Below, piece by piece: positions 1-8,416 of a stretch of 64,000 nt of DNA (positions within the stretch are counted from its first letter, which is position 1; each line of letters opens with the position of its first letter). The stretch is from Pseudoduganella buxea. Lineage in GTDB: Bacteria; Pseudomonadota; Gammaproteobacteria; Burkholderiales; Burkholderiaceae_D. The notes under the pieces were generated by a model, which was given only the letters and a program-made list of their open reading frames with translations, was not told the origin of the DNA and did no database searches. The position numbers and the translations under genes are program-made. Location: contig NZ_WNKZ01000007.1 of assembly GCF_009720835.1 (NCBI RefSeq), positions 58,156 through 122,155 of the forward strand, given 5' to 3'.

Positions 1-1689
1 GGGATTGCCCCGCACCAGCTGCTGGTAGCCCGCCATCGAAGGCGCCGGCGGCGGCACGTCCTTGCTGCGTTCGCGCTTGGCGTCGGCCGGATACTCGTTC
101 GGGTACACGTCGATCAGCTTGACCACCCAGTCCGCGTCCGTGCCGGTGGTCGACACGAACAGCTTGGGCCGCACGGGGCCGGCAATCGTCACGTCCTCTT
201 CCAGGGGTTCGGTCTGGTACACCAGCACGTCCGGCCGGGTCGATGCGAAGCGCTGGTCCGACACCATGTACTCGCGCGGCACATTCGTGGCCGGGTAGCC
301 GATATACGGTACCGGCTTTTTCGGATCGCTGACGTATTCGTCGTAGCCGGGGCCCGATTCGGGCTGGGTGGCGGGCTTCTGCCAACCCAGGCCGCCACTG
401 GCGCCGAAGTACAGCACGCGGGGCTTGGCCTGCTGCGGCGGCCACGCCGTGTACTGGCGCCACACATTGCTGCCCGTCTCGAAGGCGGTCACCTCGGCGA
501 TGGCGCGCGCCGGCTTGACGCCTTTCAGGTGCTGCTCGAAGAAGGGGAACTGGATGTTCTTGCGGTAGTACTCGCCCGTCTTCGAATCGAACTGCACCCG
601 GCCCAGGCTCTTGCCGTCGTTGCGCGCCCAGCCGCCGTGCACCCACGGGCCCATCACCAGGCCGCTGAAGGTGCCCGGGTTGTTGCGCTTGATGGCGCTG
701 TAGGTGGTAAACGGTCCCTGCGCATCTTCCGCATCGAACCAGCCGCCCACCGTCAGCACGGCCGCCTTGATGTTCTTCAGGTGCGGCGCGATACTGCGGC
801 TCTTCCAGAACCCGTCGTAGGTGGTGTGCTCGATGGTGGGCTGCAGCAGCACGCGCTGCTTTTCCGTGAGGCTCGACAGGATGTTCGACAGTGTCAGGCG
901 CTGCAGGAAGTAGTCGTAGCCGTCGGCCACGCCGTAGTCGAACTGGGCCCACGTCTTCGGCAGCGGCGTCGGATTGGGTTCCTCCGTGAAGGCCGAATAG
1001 AAGCCGAAGTTCGCCGCCAGCATGAAGGCGCCGCCGTGGTAGGAATCGTCGCCCATGTACAGGTCCGTCACGGGTGCCTGCGGCGAAGCGGCCTTGATGG
1101 CCGGGTGCGAGTCGATGATGCTGGCCGACGTGTAGAAGCCGGGGTAGCTGATGCCGTGGATGCCGACCTTGCCGTTATTGTTCGGCACATGCTTGAGCAG
1201 CCACTCGACGGTGTCGTGCATGTCCTGGCTCTCGTTGCCTTCGCCGGCCAGGCGCGCCGTCTTCGCATGCGGTGTCATCTCCTGCCATTTGCCTTCGGAC
1301 ATATAGCGGCCCCGCACGTCCTGCTCGACGAAGATATAGCCGCTGTCCTCGAACTCGCGGGACGGGCCGATCGTCTCGGGCATGAAGTCCACGCCATAGT
1401 GCAGCTGGTCGTCGTCGCCTTCGACGCCGGCGCTGTACGGCGTGCGCTGCATCAGGAAGGGATAGCTCCTGCCCGTATCCTTGGGCACGTAGACGACGGT
1501 GAACAGCCGCGTGCCGTCGCGCATCGGAATGCGGTATTCATATTTGGTGTAGTGCTCGCGCAGGCTGCGCTTGGGTTCCTTGGCGTCCGCCGCCTCGGTG
1601 GTGGCGGCATGCGACTCCAGGCCGTGCGCGTGGGCCGCGCCGAATGCCAGCGCCAGCGACAGGGCCAGGAGGGAGAAGTGACGGGGCAT
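1..1689 (-). CDS. CocE/NonD family hydrolase (X-Pro dipeptidyl-peptidase S15-like), 3' end missing
   Basis: Secreted alpha/beta hydrolase. The visible 563 codons start at ATG 1689, preceded by GAAGGAAACC as ribosome binding site; the C-terminus lies beyond the window start. Residues 1-22 form a signal peptide ending in AHA. The nucleophile motif GISYPG places the catalytic Ser at residue 181, in the position expected for the S15/CocE group, and the segment VEQDVRGRYMSEG upstream is typical of that family. Members cleave X-Pro dipeptides or acyl esters; the substrate cannot be read from the sequence. It is a monocistronic minus-strand gene with its own promoter-like element upstream. Full-length relatives are roughly 620-650 residues, so only the C-terminal jelly-roll portion is lost. 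Confidence 0.9.
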   Translation of the reverse strand, partial: MPRHFSLLALSLALAFGAAHAHGLESHAATTEAADAKEPKRSLREHYTKYEYRIPMRDGTRLFTVVYVPKDTGRSYPFLMQRTPYSAGVEGDDDQLHYGVDFMPETIGPSREFEDSGYIFVEQDVRGRYMSEGKWQEMTPHAKTARLAGEGNESQDMHDTVEWLLKHVPNNNGKVGIHGISYPGFYTSASIIDSHPAIKAASPQAPVTDLYMGDDSYHGGAFMLAANFGFYSAFTEEPNPTPLPKTWAQFDYGVADGYDYFLQRLTLSNILSSLTEKQRVLLQPTIEHTTYDGFWKSRSIAPHLKNIKAAVLTVGGWFDAEDAQGPFTTYSAIKRNNPGTFSGLVMGPWVHGGWARNDGKSLGRVQFDSKTGEYYRKNIQFPFFEQHLKGVKPARAIAEVTAFETGSNVWRQYTAWPPQQAKPRVLYFGASGGLGWQKPATQPESGPGYDEYVSDPKKPVPYIGYPATNVPREYMVSDQRFASTRPDVLVYQTEPLEEDVTIAGPVRPKLFVSTTGTDADWVVKLIDVYPNEYPADAKRERSKDVPPPAPSMAGYQQLVRGNP

Positions 1690-1723
1690 GGTTTCCTTCG
1701 GTCAGTGAATACATGGGCTCGCC

Positions 1724-1752
1724 AGTGTAGCCGAGATCGAAGGATAGATTAA
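1724..1752 (-). promoter_or_regulatory. Putative sigma70 promoter of the CocE-type hydrolase gene
   Basis: On the minus strand a TTAATC -35-like box (1747-1752) and a TACACT -10-like box (1724-1729) are separated by 17 bp. The predicted transcript would start about 28 nt before the ATG at 1689. This is pattern matching only. Confidence 0.4.
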
Positions 1753-1768
1753 GCGAAGTTCCGTGGCT

Positions 1769-2929
1769 TCAGCGCCGCAGCACCTTGTCCTCATGCCCGC
1801 GCAGCCGTGCCAGCTTGGCGGCATAGATGTCGCGGTCGGCGCGCGTCGTGCTGCCGGCCACCGCCTTGGCCAGGTGATGGTCCGTTGCCGGCCGGTCGCC
1901 CAGTTGCGCCGCCGCCAGCGCCAGCCAGAAGTGGAACTCGTGGTAGTCCGGGTCGCGCCGCAGCTCGCGTTCGAACAGGCGGCGCGCGCCGGCGGCATCG
2001 CCCGCGGCCATGGCCTTGCGGCCCAGTTCGAAGAAGTGGAAGGGCGGATGGGGCTGCAGCGCCGCCAGCCGCGCCTTGACGGCCTGCGCTTCCCCGGGGC
2101 GGCCGGACTGCTCCAGTAGGTAGGCCAGGTTGGACAGCATCATCGTATTGTCGGGATCGAAGCCGAGCGCGTGGCGCAGGGCCGCTTCGGCCAGCGCGCC
2201 ATTGCCGCGGCGCTGGTGCACGATGGCCAGCGTGTTATACGCCGGCAGCAGGGCCGGTGCGCTGGCGATGGCGCCCTTGGCCCACCAGTAGGCGTCGTCG
2301 ACGTCGCCCCGCGCCAGGCTTTCCGCAGCGCGGTTGTTCATGAACATGGCCGTGACGGTGGCCTTGTCGATGCGCTCGGCGCGCAGCAAGGCGGCCTCGC
2401 TGGGCGGCAGGAAGTCCACCAGCGAATAGGCGTCCGGATCGTACAGGGGGCGAGTGCCGCTGGGCGGGCGCCCCAGCAGCAGGTTGACATGGCCGACATT
2501 GAAATACAGGCTGCCGCTGCGGGTCCAGGCCGCCTCCGACGGCACGCTCTGGTAGAGCACCGGCACGCCCAGTTCCTCGGCCAGCGCCGCCGTCATGATC
2601 ACCAGCGACAGGCAATTGCCATGGCGCGCGGCGAAGGCCTCGGCGGCCGTGCGCGTGACGGCCGAATCGTATTCCAGCTGCAGCTTGTCGCGGTAGTAGA
2701 GGGCGTCGACCAGCGCCAGGCGCGCTTCCTTGCCGCCCTTGTTCTGCCGCACGGTGCGGGCATAGGCCTTCATTTCCGGCGACAGCGCGTGGATCGCTTC
2801 GGCCGCCAGCACGTGCCTGGGCGGCTGGAAGCGGCTGTCGTCGAACAGTCCCGGCGGCAGCGCCGCCGTGCGCACGCCGGCGCAGGCGCTCAACATCAGG
2901 ACAATGAACAGTATCGACAGCCGTTTCAT
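1769..2929 (-). CDS. TPR-containing lipoprotein with transglutaminase-like N-terminal half
   Basis: A 386-residue exported protein. It begins with a lipoprotein signal (LMLSAC, Cys at residue 16), so it should be acylated and anchored in the envelope. The N-terminal half contains the segment RHGNCLSLVIMTAALAEELG followed by VGHVNLL, which resembles the Cys and His regions of transglutaminase-like folds. The C-terminal 200 residues are helical repeats (PAYNTLAIVHQRRGN, NTMMLSNLAYLLEQSGR, DYHEFHFWLALAAAQLGD) typical of tetratricopeptide repeats used for protein contacts. No catalytic role is proved. It lies alone between minus-strand neighbours with about 95 bp upstream. Confidence 0.75.
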   Translation of the reverse strand: MKRLSILFIVLMLSACAGVRTAALPPGLFDDSRFQPPRHVLAAEAIHALSPEMKAYARTVRQNKGGKEARLALVDALYYRDKLQLEYDSAVTRTAAEAFAARHGNCLSLVIMTAALAEELGVPVLYQSVPSEAAWTRSGSLYFNVGHVNLLLGRPPSGTRPLYDPDAYSLVDFLPPSEAALLRAERIDKATVTAMFMNNRAAESLARGDVDDAYWWAKGAIASAPALLPAYNTLAIVHQRRGNGALAEAALRHALGFDPDNTMMLSNLAYLLEQSGRPGEAQAVKARLAALQPHPPFHFFELGRKAMAAGDAAGARRLFERELRRDPDYHEFHFWLALAAAQLGDRPATDHHLAKAVAGSTTRADRDIYAAKLARLRGHEDKVLRR

Positions 2930-3024
2930 GATCGTCTCCCCAGCGTCCGGCCAGTATCCTCCGGCCCGCCGCGGCTGTCAAAAAGGCGCCAAAGAAACGG
3001 AATAATCCGGGAAACGGCCGCCGC

Positions 3025-4221
3025 TTAGTCGGGGCGCTGCGGGTTGACAGGCCGCCCGCCGGCGTCGAACCGCTCGGCCACCAGCACGTCGTCGATGCCA
3101 AGGGTAGCCAGGGCGTCGCGCACGTCGTCCACTTCCAGTTGCAGGTCGCTGCCCAGGTCGAACGGCCGCTCGCCGCTGGCCAGCAGCGTGTCGCCGGCCA
3201 TCAGCTGCACCCGCAGCACCATGTCGCCGCCGGCATCGGCAGGTGCGATCACGGCCGTCGCGGGCCCTGCGTGGGCCGCCAGCGCTTCGTTCAGGACGGC
3301 CATCAGCGCCAGCATGGCGCGCTCCGCCATGCCCTGCTGGCGGGCACCGAAGAACAGGTCCTGGTAGAGGAAGTTCAGCTGCAACGAAGCGGCCCGCTCG
3401 CCCGTGGCGAGGCAGCGCGCCACCAGCGGCGCGGCGTCCTCGGTCCACTGGCGGTAGCGTTCCATGCGCGCGGCAAAATAGGCATCGGCTGCCGCTTCGC
3501 CCTCCGGCACCCGGTAGAACGGGTCGTCGGCGCGCTTCAGGGCAAAGCCCACCAGGAAGCGCAGCTCCACCGCCTCGTCGCCCGGGCCGAAGCCGGACGG
3601 CTGCCAGCCGGCGATGCTGCGCAGCAGGGCGGGCGCCTCGCTGACCTTTTTTTCCGTCAGCGCGGCGGCCGCCTCGCGCGCCATCGCGTTCAACTGGCTG
3701 TAGGTGATGCGGGCCGCTTCTTCGGCATCGTAGGCGTGGCGTACCAGCACGATCTTGGCCCGTTCGCTTTCCAGCCCGCCCGTGCGAAAACTTGCCAGCA
3801 GCGCCTCGTAGGCCTCCTCGTCCTGGAAGCCTTCTGCTTCCACCAGCCCGCCCTTGCTGTGCACGAACAGGGGAATGGCAAAGGCGTCGATTTCCTGCAC
3901 CGGTGCGTTGTCGCGGCGCAGCTGGACGCTGGCGGCCGCTTCCTCGACAGCCGCACGCAGCAGCTGCCAGGCGCCGACATCCTCGTGACTGGCCAGGTCG
4001 ATGGCGCCGTACAGGATGTCGTCCTTGCCCTGGGCCAGGTAGCGCCGCACGGTGCGGCCGAAGTCGGCGTTCTTGCGCGCCAGCTCGTCCGCCTCGGACT
4101 CGGCTTCTTCCTGCTCGGCCAGGTCCAGCGCCAGGCCGCACAGGGCGGCGATCAGCACTTCTTCCTTTTCCTCGGCGGGCGGGGCGGACTTGCGGGGGGC
4201 GGGGCGTTTATTCTTGGGCAT
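3025..4221 (-). CDS. Hypothetical protein, 398 aa, acidic N-terminal helix
   Basis: Start ATG 4221 is chosen because the protein then begins with a basic segment (MPKNKRPAPRK) and a TAGAAT -10-like box lies on the minus strand at 4253-4258. The frame stays open further upstream (to 4872) but that part is antisense to the HDOD gene and is not credible. No signal peptide or membrane segment is seen. Residues 18-55 are Glu-rich and probably helical; the rest is mixed alpha/beta and Ala-rich. The product resembles conserved burkholderial proteins of unknown function (possibly DUF2863, an unverified guess). Function unknown. Confidence 0.7.
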   Translation of the reverse strand: MPKNKRPAPRKSAPPAEEKEEVLIAALCGLALDLAEQEEAESEADELARKNADFGRTVRRYLAQGKDDILYGAIDLASHEDVGAWQLLRAAVEEAAASVQLRRDNAPVQEIDAFAIPLFVHSKGGLVEAEGFQDEEAYEALLASFRTGGLESERAKIVLVRHAYDAEEAARITYSQLNAMAREAAAALTEKKVSEAPALLRSIAGWQPSGFGPGDEAVELRFLVGFALKRADDPFYRVPEGEAAADAYFAARMERYRQWTEDAAPLVARCLATGERAASLQLNFLYQDLFFGARQQGMAERAMLALMAVLNEALAAHAGPATAVIAPADAGGDMVLRVQLMAGDTLLASGERPFDLGSDLQLEVDDVRDALATLGIDDVLVAERFDAGGRPVNPQRPD

Positions 4222-4277
4222 GATGGAACCGGCGCAAATTGGAGTGGCGCCGATTCTAACCGATCGGGCAGGGCCGA

Positions 4278-5141
4278 TCAGTGATGCTCGATATGGAAGG
4301 TCTCGTGCAGTTCGTCGAGCAGGTCCTCGGCCTCGTCGGCTTCCAGGCCCAGGTGGCGGCAGGCCGGCTCGCCGCCTTTTTCCCATTCCAGCGACGCGCC
4401 GTTGCCGTGGTAGCGCTGGATGCCCCGTTCGGCCAGCACCGAGGCGGCCACCAGCGAGCGGATGGCGTCGTCGGTGGCTTCGTCGTCCAGCACGGCGTAG
4501 TCGTGGTGATGCAGGATGGCCCACGACACGTCCGGCGACAGGCCCCAGTTGCGTGCCAGCAGGCAGCCGATGGCGGCGTGGTTGGTGGCGTGGCGCGCAT
4601 CCTCGATGGCGGTGAAGCCACGTTCGCCGTCTTCGGCCGCGATGGCCAGGGTGTCGGCATAGTCCGTGAAGCGGTCCATCAGCAGCGGCACGCCGATGTC
4701 GCAGAACAGGCCGAAGGTGTGCGAGATGTCCGGTGGGGCGATGCGCAGGCGGCGTGAAATGAACACCAGCGCCTGGGCGCGGCGGGCCGACGTGTCCCAG
4801 AACTGGTTCAGCGAGCCGTCCTTGCCGTCGATGGCCTGGCGTGCCAGCAGCCCCGTCATCAGGGCCGCGCACTGGTTAATACCGAGGAAATTGATGGCCT
4901 GCTCGACCGACTTGGCCTTGCGGGCGGCGCCGAAGTAGGGCGAGTTCGCCAGTTTCAATAGCGCCCCGGACATGCCGACGTCGTTGCCGATGATGCGCGC
5001 GATGCGGCGCGGCGACGGGTCGTCCTCCGCCAGTTCCCGCTGCAAATCGACCAGCAGGCTGGGACGGGGCGGAATGCGGATCGAGCGCAGCAGGGCATCC
5101 TCGACGGAGGAATCCTTGGCGGGAGCGTGGGCTGTCGTCAT
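4278..5141 (-). CDS. HDOD domain-containing protein
   Basis: A cytoplasmic protein of 287 residues made almost entirely of an HDOD domain, a degenerate HD-superfamily module used in bacterial signalling. Recognisable segments are LLVDLQRELAEDD, then IIGNDVGMSGALLKLANSP (about residues 48-68) and VEQAINFLGINQCAALM. The metal-binding HD pair of true phosphohydrolases is not evident, as expected for HDOD. It is followed after 56 bp by the 398-aa hypothetical gene on the same strand, so they may be co-transcribed. Partners and output are unknown. Confidence 0.88.
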   Translation of the reverse strand: MTTAHAPAKDSSVEDALLRSIRIPPRPSLLVDLQRELAEDDPSPRRIARIIGNDVGMSGALLKLANSPYFGAARKAKSVEQAINFLGINQCAALMTGLLARQAIDGKDGSLNQFWDTSARRAQALVFISRRLRIAPPDISHTFGLFCDIGVPLLMDRFTDYADTLAIAAEDGERGFTAIEDARHATNHAAIGCLLARNWGLSPDVSWAILHHHDYAVLDDEATDDAIRSLVAASVLAERGIQRYHGNGASLEWEKGGEPACRHLGLEADEAEDLLDELHETFHIEHH

Positions 5142-5337
5142 GATGGTTTGATAGGGACTGCAATGGCGCCATTATCGCCTGTTTCGTTGCGGCAATACCA
5201 TCCGGCGTCAGGAAAATCTTCGATTTCTGTGTCTAAAACAGCCTATCTGCGCCCTTTCGATGGCGAAAAGACAGCCCTATTTGTCAGCTTGCCAAGGCTG
5301 CCGGGCTTGCCGCGCGCGCCGCCGGACGCGGCCGCGC

Positions 5338-5343
5338 TACAAT
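5338..5343 (+). promoter_or_regulatory. -10-like box 6 nt before the mpg start codon
   Basis: TACAAT is followed by CGGCGC and then the ATG at 5350. There is no purine-rich Shine-Dalgarno sequence between them. If the box is used, transcription would begin at the A of the start codon and the mRNA would be leaderless. No convincing -35 box lies 16-18 bp upstream in this very GC-rich stretch. Confidence 0.35.
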
Positions 5344-5349
5344 CGGCGC

Positions 5350-5940
5350 ATGTCTACTCGCGTCTCTAGTGTTCTTGCAGGAATCGATTTCGAAGCCCCC
5401 GCGCAGGACGTCGCCCGCCTGCTGATCGGGGTCACGGTACTGGTCGATGGCGTCGGCGGGCGCATTGTCGAGACGGAGGCGTACGACCGGGAAGATCCCG
5501 CGTCGCATGCGTTTTCCGGCCCCACCTTGCGCAATATGGCCATGTTCGGCCCCGCCGCCCACGCCTACGTCTACCGCTCCTACGGCATCCACTGGTGCCT
5601 GAACTTCGTCTGCCGCGAGGCCGAGCATGGCGCCGGGGTGCTGATCCGCGCCATCGAGCCGGTGCAGGGCCTGGAGACGATGCGGGCCCGGCGCGGCGTG
5701 GAGGAAGCGTGGCAGCTGTGCTCCGGCCCCGGCAAGGTGTGCCAGGCGCTGGCCGTCACGCGCGAGCACAACGGCCTGTCGCTGGCGGCGCCGCCCTTCC
5801 AGCTGCTGCCGCGCACGGAGGAAGTCGAGATCGTCGCCGGGCCCCGCATCGGCATCTCCAAGGCGATGGACGTGCCGTGGCGCTTCGGGCTGGCCGGCTC
5901 GAAGCACCTGAGCCGGCCCTTCCGCGCACTGGCCGCCTGA
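5350..5940 (+). CDS. mpg: DNA-3-methyladenine glycosylase (AAG/MPG family)
   Basis: Base-excision repair enzyme that removes 3-methyladenine and other alkylated purines. The 196-residue length matches bacterial AAG-type enzymes. The active-site segment [15 protein letters not shown] carries the general base Glu43, the intercalating-region Tyr45 and His53, aligning with Glu125, Tyr127 and His136 of human AAG. Further conserved parts are [19 protein letters not shown] and [13 protein letters not shown]. An open frame runs upstream to 5260 but lacks similarity, so ATG 5350 is preferred. It is a single gene, divergent from the HDOD gene across about 208 bp. Confidence 0.95.
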   Translation: MSTRVSSVLAGIDFEAPAQDVARLLIGVTVLVDGVGGRIVETEAYDREDPASHAFSGPTLRNMAMFGPAAHAYVYRSYGIHWCLNFVCREAEHGAGVLIRAIEPVQGLETMRARRGVEEAWQLCSGPGKVCQALAVTREHNGLSLAAPPFQLLPRTEEVEIVAGPRIGISKAMDVPWRFGLAGSKHLSRPFRALAA

Positions 5941-5954
5941 GCGGCGCCCCCGGG

Positions 5955-7679
5955 TCAGGCGTGGCGCCGGGGCCGCGCCGGCCGCGCCATGGCGATGCCG
6001 CGCATCGGGCTGGCGGCGGCGCGCCGCTCCACTTCGACGATGCCGTCGTCCTTGTCCTCTTCCTCGGCTTCGTCGTCGTCGTCGTCCTCGTCGTCGTCGT
6101 CGGGATACTGGTGCGCCGCCGGCGTGCTCGCTCCCTGGTCGAACTCGAACACGTCCACCGCACGCGACAGGTTGATGGCCTGCTCTTGCAGGCTCTCGGC
6201 GGCGGCGGCCGCCTGCTCCACCAGGGCCGCGTTCTGCTGCGTCACGTCGTCGATCTGGCCCACCGCCACGTTCACTTCCGAAATGCCGTGCGCCTGTTCG
6301 GCGCTGGCCTCGCTGATGCGTTCGATGATGTGATTGACCTGTTGGACCGAGCCGACGATGTCGCCCATGCTGCTGCCGGCCAGGCTGACCGAGGCGGCGC
6401 CGTTGTCGATGGTCGTCACCGACGTGGCGATCAGCTCCTTGATCTCCTTGGCGGCGGCGGCCGAGCGTTGCGCCAGGGTGCGCACTTCGGATGCGACGAC
6501 GGCGAAGCCGCGGCCCTGTTCGCCGGCCCTGGCCGCTTCCACGGCCGCGTTCAGGGCCAGGATATTGGTCTGGAACGAGATGCTGTCGATGACGCCGATG
6601 ATCTCGACGATCTTGCGCGAGCTGGCGCGGATCGATTCCATCGTCGTCACGGCCTGGGCCACGGCGTTGCCGCCTTTTTCCGCCATCGTCGTGGCGGTGG
6701 CGGCCAGGCGGCACGCTTCGCGCGCATTGTCCGCGTTCTGGCGCACCGCCGTCGTCAGGCTCTCCATCGCGCTGGCCGTTTCCTGCAGCGAGCCGGCCTG
6801 GCGCTCGGTGCGGTTCGACAGGTCCAGGTTGCCGCTGGCGATTTCATGCGAGGCCGTGTCGATCGACTGCACGGCGCCGCGGATGGTGCGCAGGGTCTGG
6901 CCCAGGTTGGCGATGCTCTGGTCCAGCACGCGCGCCGTTTCGGCGATTTCGTCCTTGCCGTGGTTGGCGCGGCCGCCCGTCAGGCGGCCTTCGGCAAGGC
7001 TGCGCACGACGTCGGCGATCGAGCGGATATCGCGCAGCAGAACACTGCGCACCCGCATCGACACCAGCAGCGACAGCACCACCGACAGCAGACACAGGCC
7101 CGTCATCGTCATGCCCAGCTGGCGGAAGTCCGCGCCGGCTTCGGCGTAGGCCGTTTCGCTCAGCGCCTTCTCACGCGCGGCCAGGCGCACCAGGGCCGCG
7201 TCGAGCAACACGAACTGGCTTTCCGCCTTCTGCATCGAATTGGTGGCGATGGCCACGTCCATCTGCGCCATCTCGATGGTTTCCAGCACGCCCTTGCGGT
7301 AGGCCGCCAGCGCCGCCGCCGAAGCATCGACCAGCTTGCGCTCCTCGGCGTCGGCCAGGCGTCCCAGGCGGCCCAGCTCCTGCTCGACGGCCTGGTGCCG
7401 GCCTTTCAGTTCGGCCGTCAGCGCATCGAGCCGGTTCTTGGCGAAGCTGCCGTTGGTCCAGGCCAGCAGCTGGTAGATATTGGCGTGGGCCTGGCGCGTT
7501 TCGCCCGACACGTCGGCCACGGCCTTCAGTCGCGCCGCGCGCACCTGCACCAGGTTTTCCATCGACGCGTTCTGGCGCACCATGCCGTACCAGGCGCAGA
7601 CCGTGATGGTCACCAGCAGGATCAGCACGACGCCGGGCGCCAGCAGCAGTTTCGGACCGATTCGTAATTTGTTCAGCAT
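5955..7679 (-). CDS. Methyl-accepting chemotaxis protein with acidic C-terminal tail
   Basis: Inner-membrane chemoreceptor of 574 residues. ATG 7679 is chosen because GGGGAG precedes it; the frame is open further upstream to 7748. A first membrane segment (about residues 8-30), a periplasmic four-helix-bundle-type sensor domain and a second segment (about 185-205) are followed by a HAMP region and the signalling domain. The conserved hairpin tip with [21 protein letters not shown] is intact, so it should couple to CheA/CheW. After the signalling domain comes an unusual run of Asp/Glu (about residues 527-545) and a basic end. It lies 69 nt downstream of the Cache protein gene on the same strand. 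Confidence 0.93.
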   Translation of the reverse strand: MLNKLRIGPKLLLAPGVVLILLVTITVCAWYGMVRQNASMENLVQVRAARLKAVADVSGETRQAHANIYQLLAWTNGSFAKNRLDALTAELKGRHQAVEQELGRLGRLADAEERKLVDASAAALAAYRKGVLETIEMAQMDVAIATNSMQKAESQFVLLDAALVRLAAREKALSETAYAEAGADFRQLGMTMTGLCLLSVVLSLLVSMRVRSVLLRDIRSIADVVRSLAEGRLTGGRANHGKDEIAETARVLDQSIANLGQTLRTIRGAVQSIDTASHEIASGNLDLSNRTERQAGSLQETASAMESLTTAVRQNADNAREACRLAATATTMAEKGGNAVAQAVTTMESIRASSRKIVEIIGVIDSISFQTNILALNAAVEAARAGEQGRGFAVVASEVRTLAQRSAAAAKEIKELIATSVTTIDNGAASVSLAGSSMGDIVGSVQQVNHIIERISEASAEQAHGISEVNVAVGQIDDVTQQNAALVEQAAAAAESLQEQAINLSRAVDVFEFDQGASTPAAHQYPDDDDEDDDDDEAEEEDKDDGIVEVERRAAASPMRGIAMARPARPRRHA

Positions 7680-7748
7680 GACGACTCCCCGCCAGGGCCC
7701 GATGAACTGCCGCGTCGCCGGTGCGCGCGGACAGCCAGGGCCCCGCAA

Positions 7749-8201
7749 TTATTTTTTATAGATGCCCGCTTCCAGCACGACTTCGCCGACGCGCAGGATG
7801 TAGGTGGTTTTCGGCTCGATCTTGCCGCTGACGGGGTTCTTGTACATGTAGTCGACCCAGCCCTTGCCGCTCTTGGCGGCCAGCTCGATGATCTCGCGGC
7901 GGTACTTCTTGCCGCTGGGGTCCGGCACGTCCGTCAGGTCCTTGCCGACGATGGAAGGATTGATGGGATGGGCCAGCACGATGCCCGTCTTCAGGTCGCG
8001 CATGTCGACATACAGCTCGCCCTGGACGAACTCGGGATCCTTGGCGGCCAGCTTCTTCATCATTTCGTCCTTGCCGTGCGCCTTGATGAAGGCGGCGCCC
8101 CGTTCGGCCATGGCGATGGCGTCTTTTTCGGTCGGTTCGGTGGCGGCAAAAGCGCTTGCCATGGCCAGGCAGGCCAGGCTGCCGATCAGCAATTGTTTCA
8201 T
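7749..8201 (-). CDS. Periplasmic single-Cache domain protein
   Basis: A 150-residue exported protein. ATG 8201 is supported by AAGGAAC upstream and by the signal peptide that follows (cleavage after ASAFA, about residue 20). The remainder is a small Cache-type sensor domain: GAAFIKAHGKDEMMKKL, then YVDMRDLKTGIVLAHPINPSIVGKDL and WVDYMYKNPVSGK, the pattern of soluble single-Cache proteins that bind small ligands. Position directly ahead of a chemoreceptor gene suggests that it feeds ligand information to that receptor, which is inference. An alternative start at 8351 would remove the signal peptide and is rejected. Confidence 0.85.
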   Translation of the reverse strand: MKQLLIGSLACLAMASAFAATEPTEKDAIAMAERGAAFIKAHGKDEMMKKLAAKDPEFVQGELYVDMRDLKTGIVLAHPINPSIVGKDLTDVPDPSGKKYRREIIELAAKSGKGWVDYMYKNPVSGKIEPKTTYILRVGEVVLEAGIYKK

Positions 8202-8281
8202 GACGGGTTCCTTGAAAGGGTGGGGGTGAAAGGCGAGATGAAGTTCTCGGGAGTAATTTACGTCGCGCCCGGCCGTCCGGA

Positions 8282-8297
8282 TTTGCGCTGGCGCAAA
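8282..8297. promoter_or_regulatory. Palindrome in the cache/kamA divergent intergenic region
   Basis: TTTGCGC and GCGCAAA form perfect 7-bp arms around TG, in the 215-bp gap between the divergently transcribed Cache gene and the radical SAM gene. The symmetry suits a dimeric regulator, or a short hairpin. No regulator gene is adjacent. Confidence 0.35.
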
Positions 8298-8416
8298 CCG
8301 TGTCATTTCTGTGTGGAATTTGATTTCTGTCGGGATATTGATATATGGCAACGTCCAATCGTTGCCCGGTGGATAGCATTGACGTTCTCACCGCCCCGCC
8401 CATCAGGAGAAAGTCA

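Noticed and set aside
529..1752. 407-codon plus-strand frame opposite the CocE-type hydrolase
   Set aside because: The minus strand reads through the whole interval with a Ser nucleophile motif and signal peptide, while this frame has only shadow composition.
4261..4280. GATCGG/CCGATC hairpin after the HDOD gene
   Set aside because: Short stem with an unstructured loop and no T-run; not a credible terminator.
5595..7667. 690-codon plus-strand frame opposite the chemoreceptor gene
   Set aside because: Starts inside mpg and shows shadow composition; the chemoreceptor signalling motif is on the minus strand.
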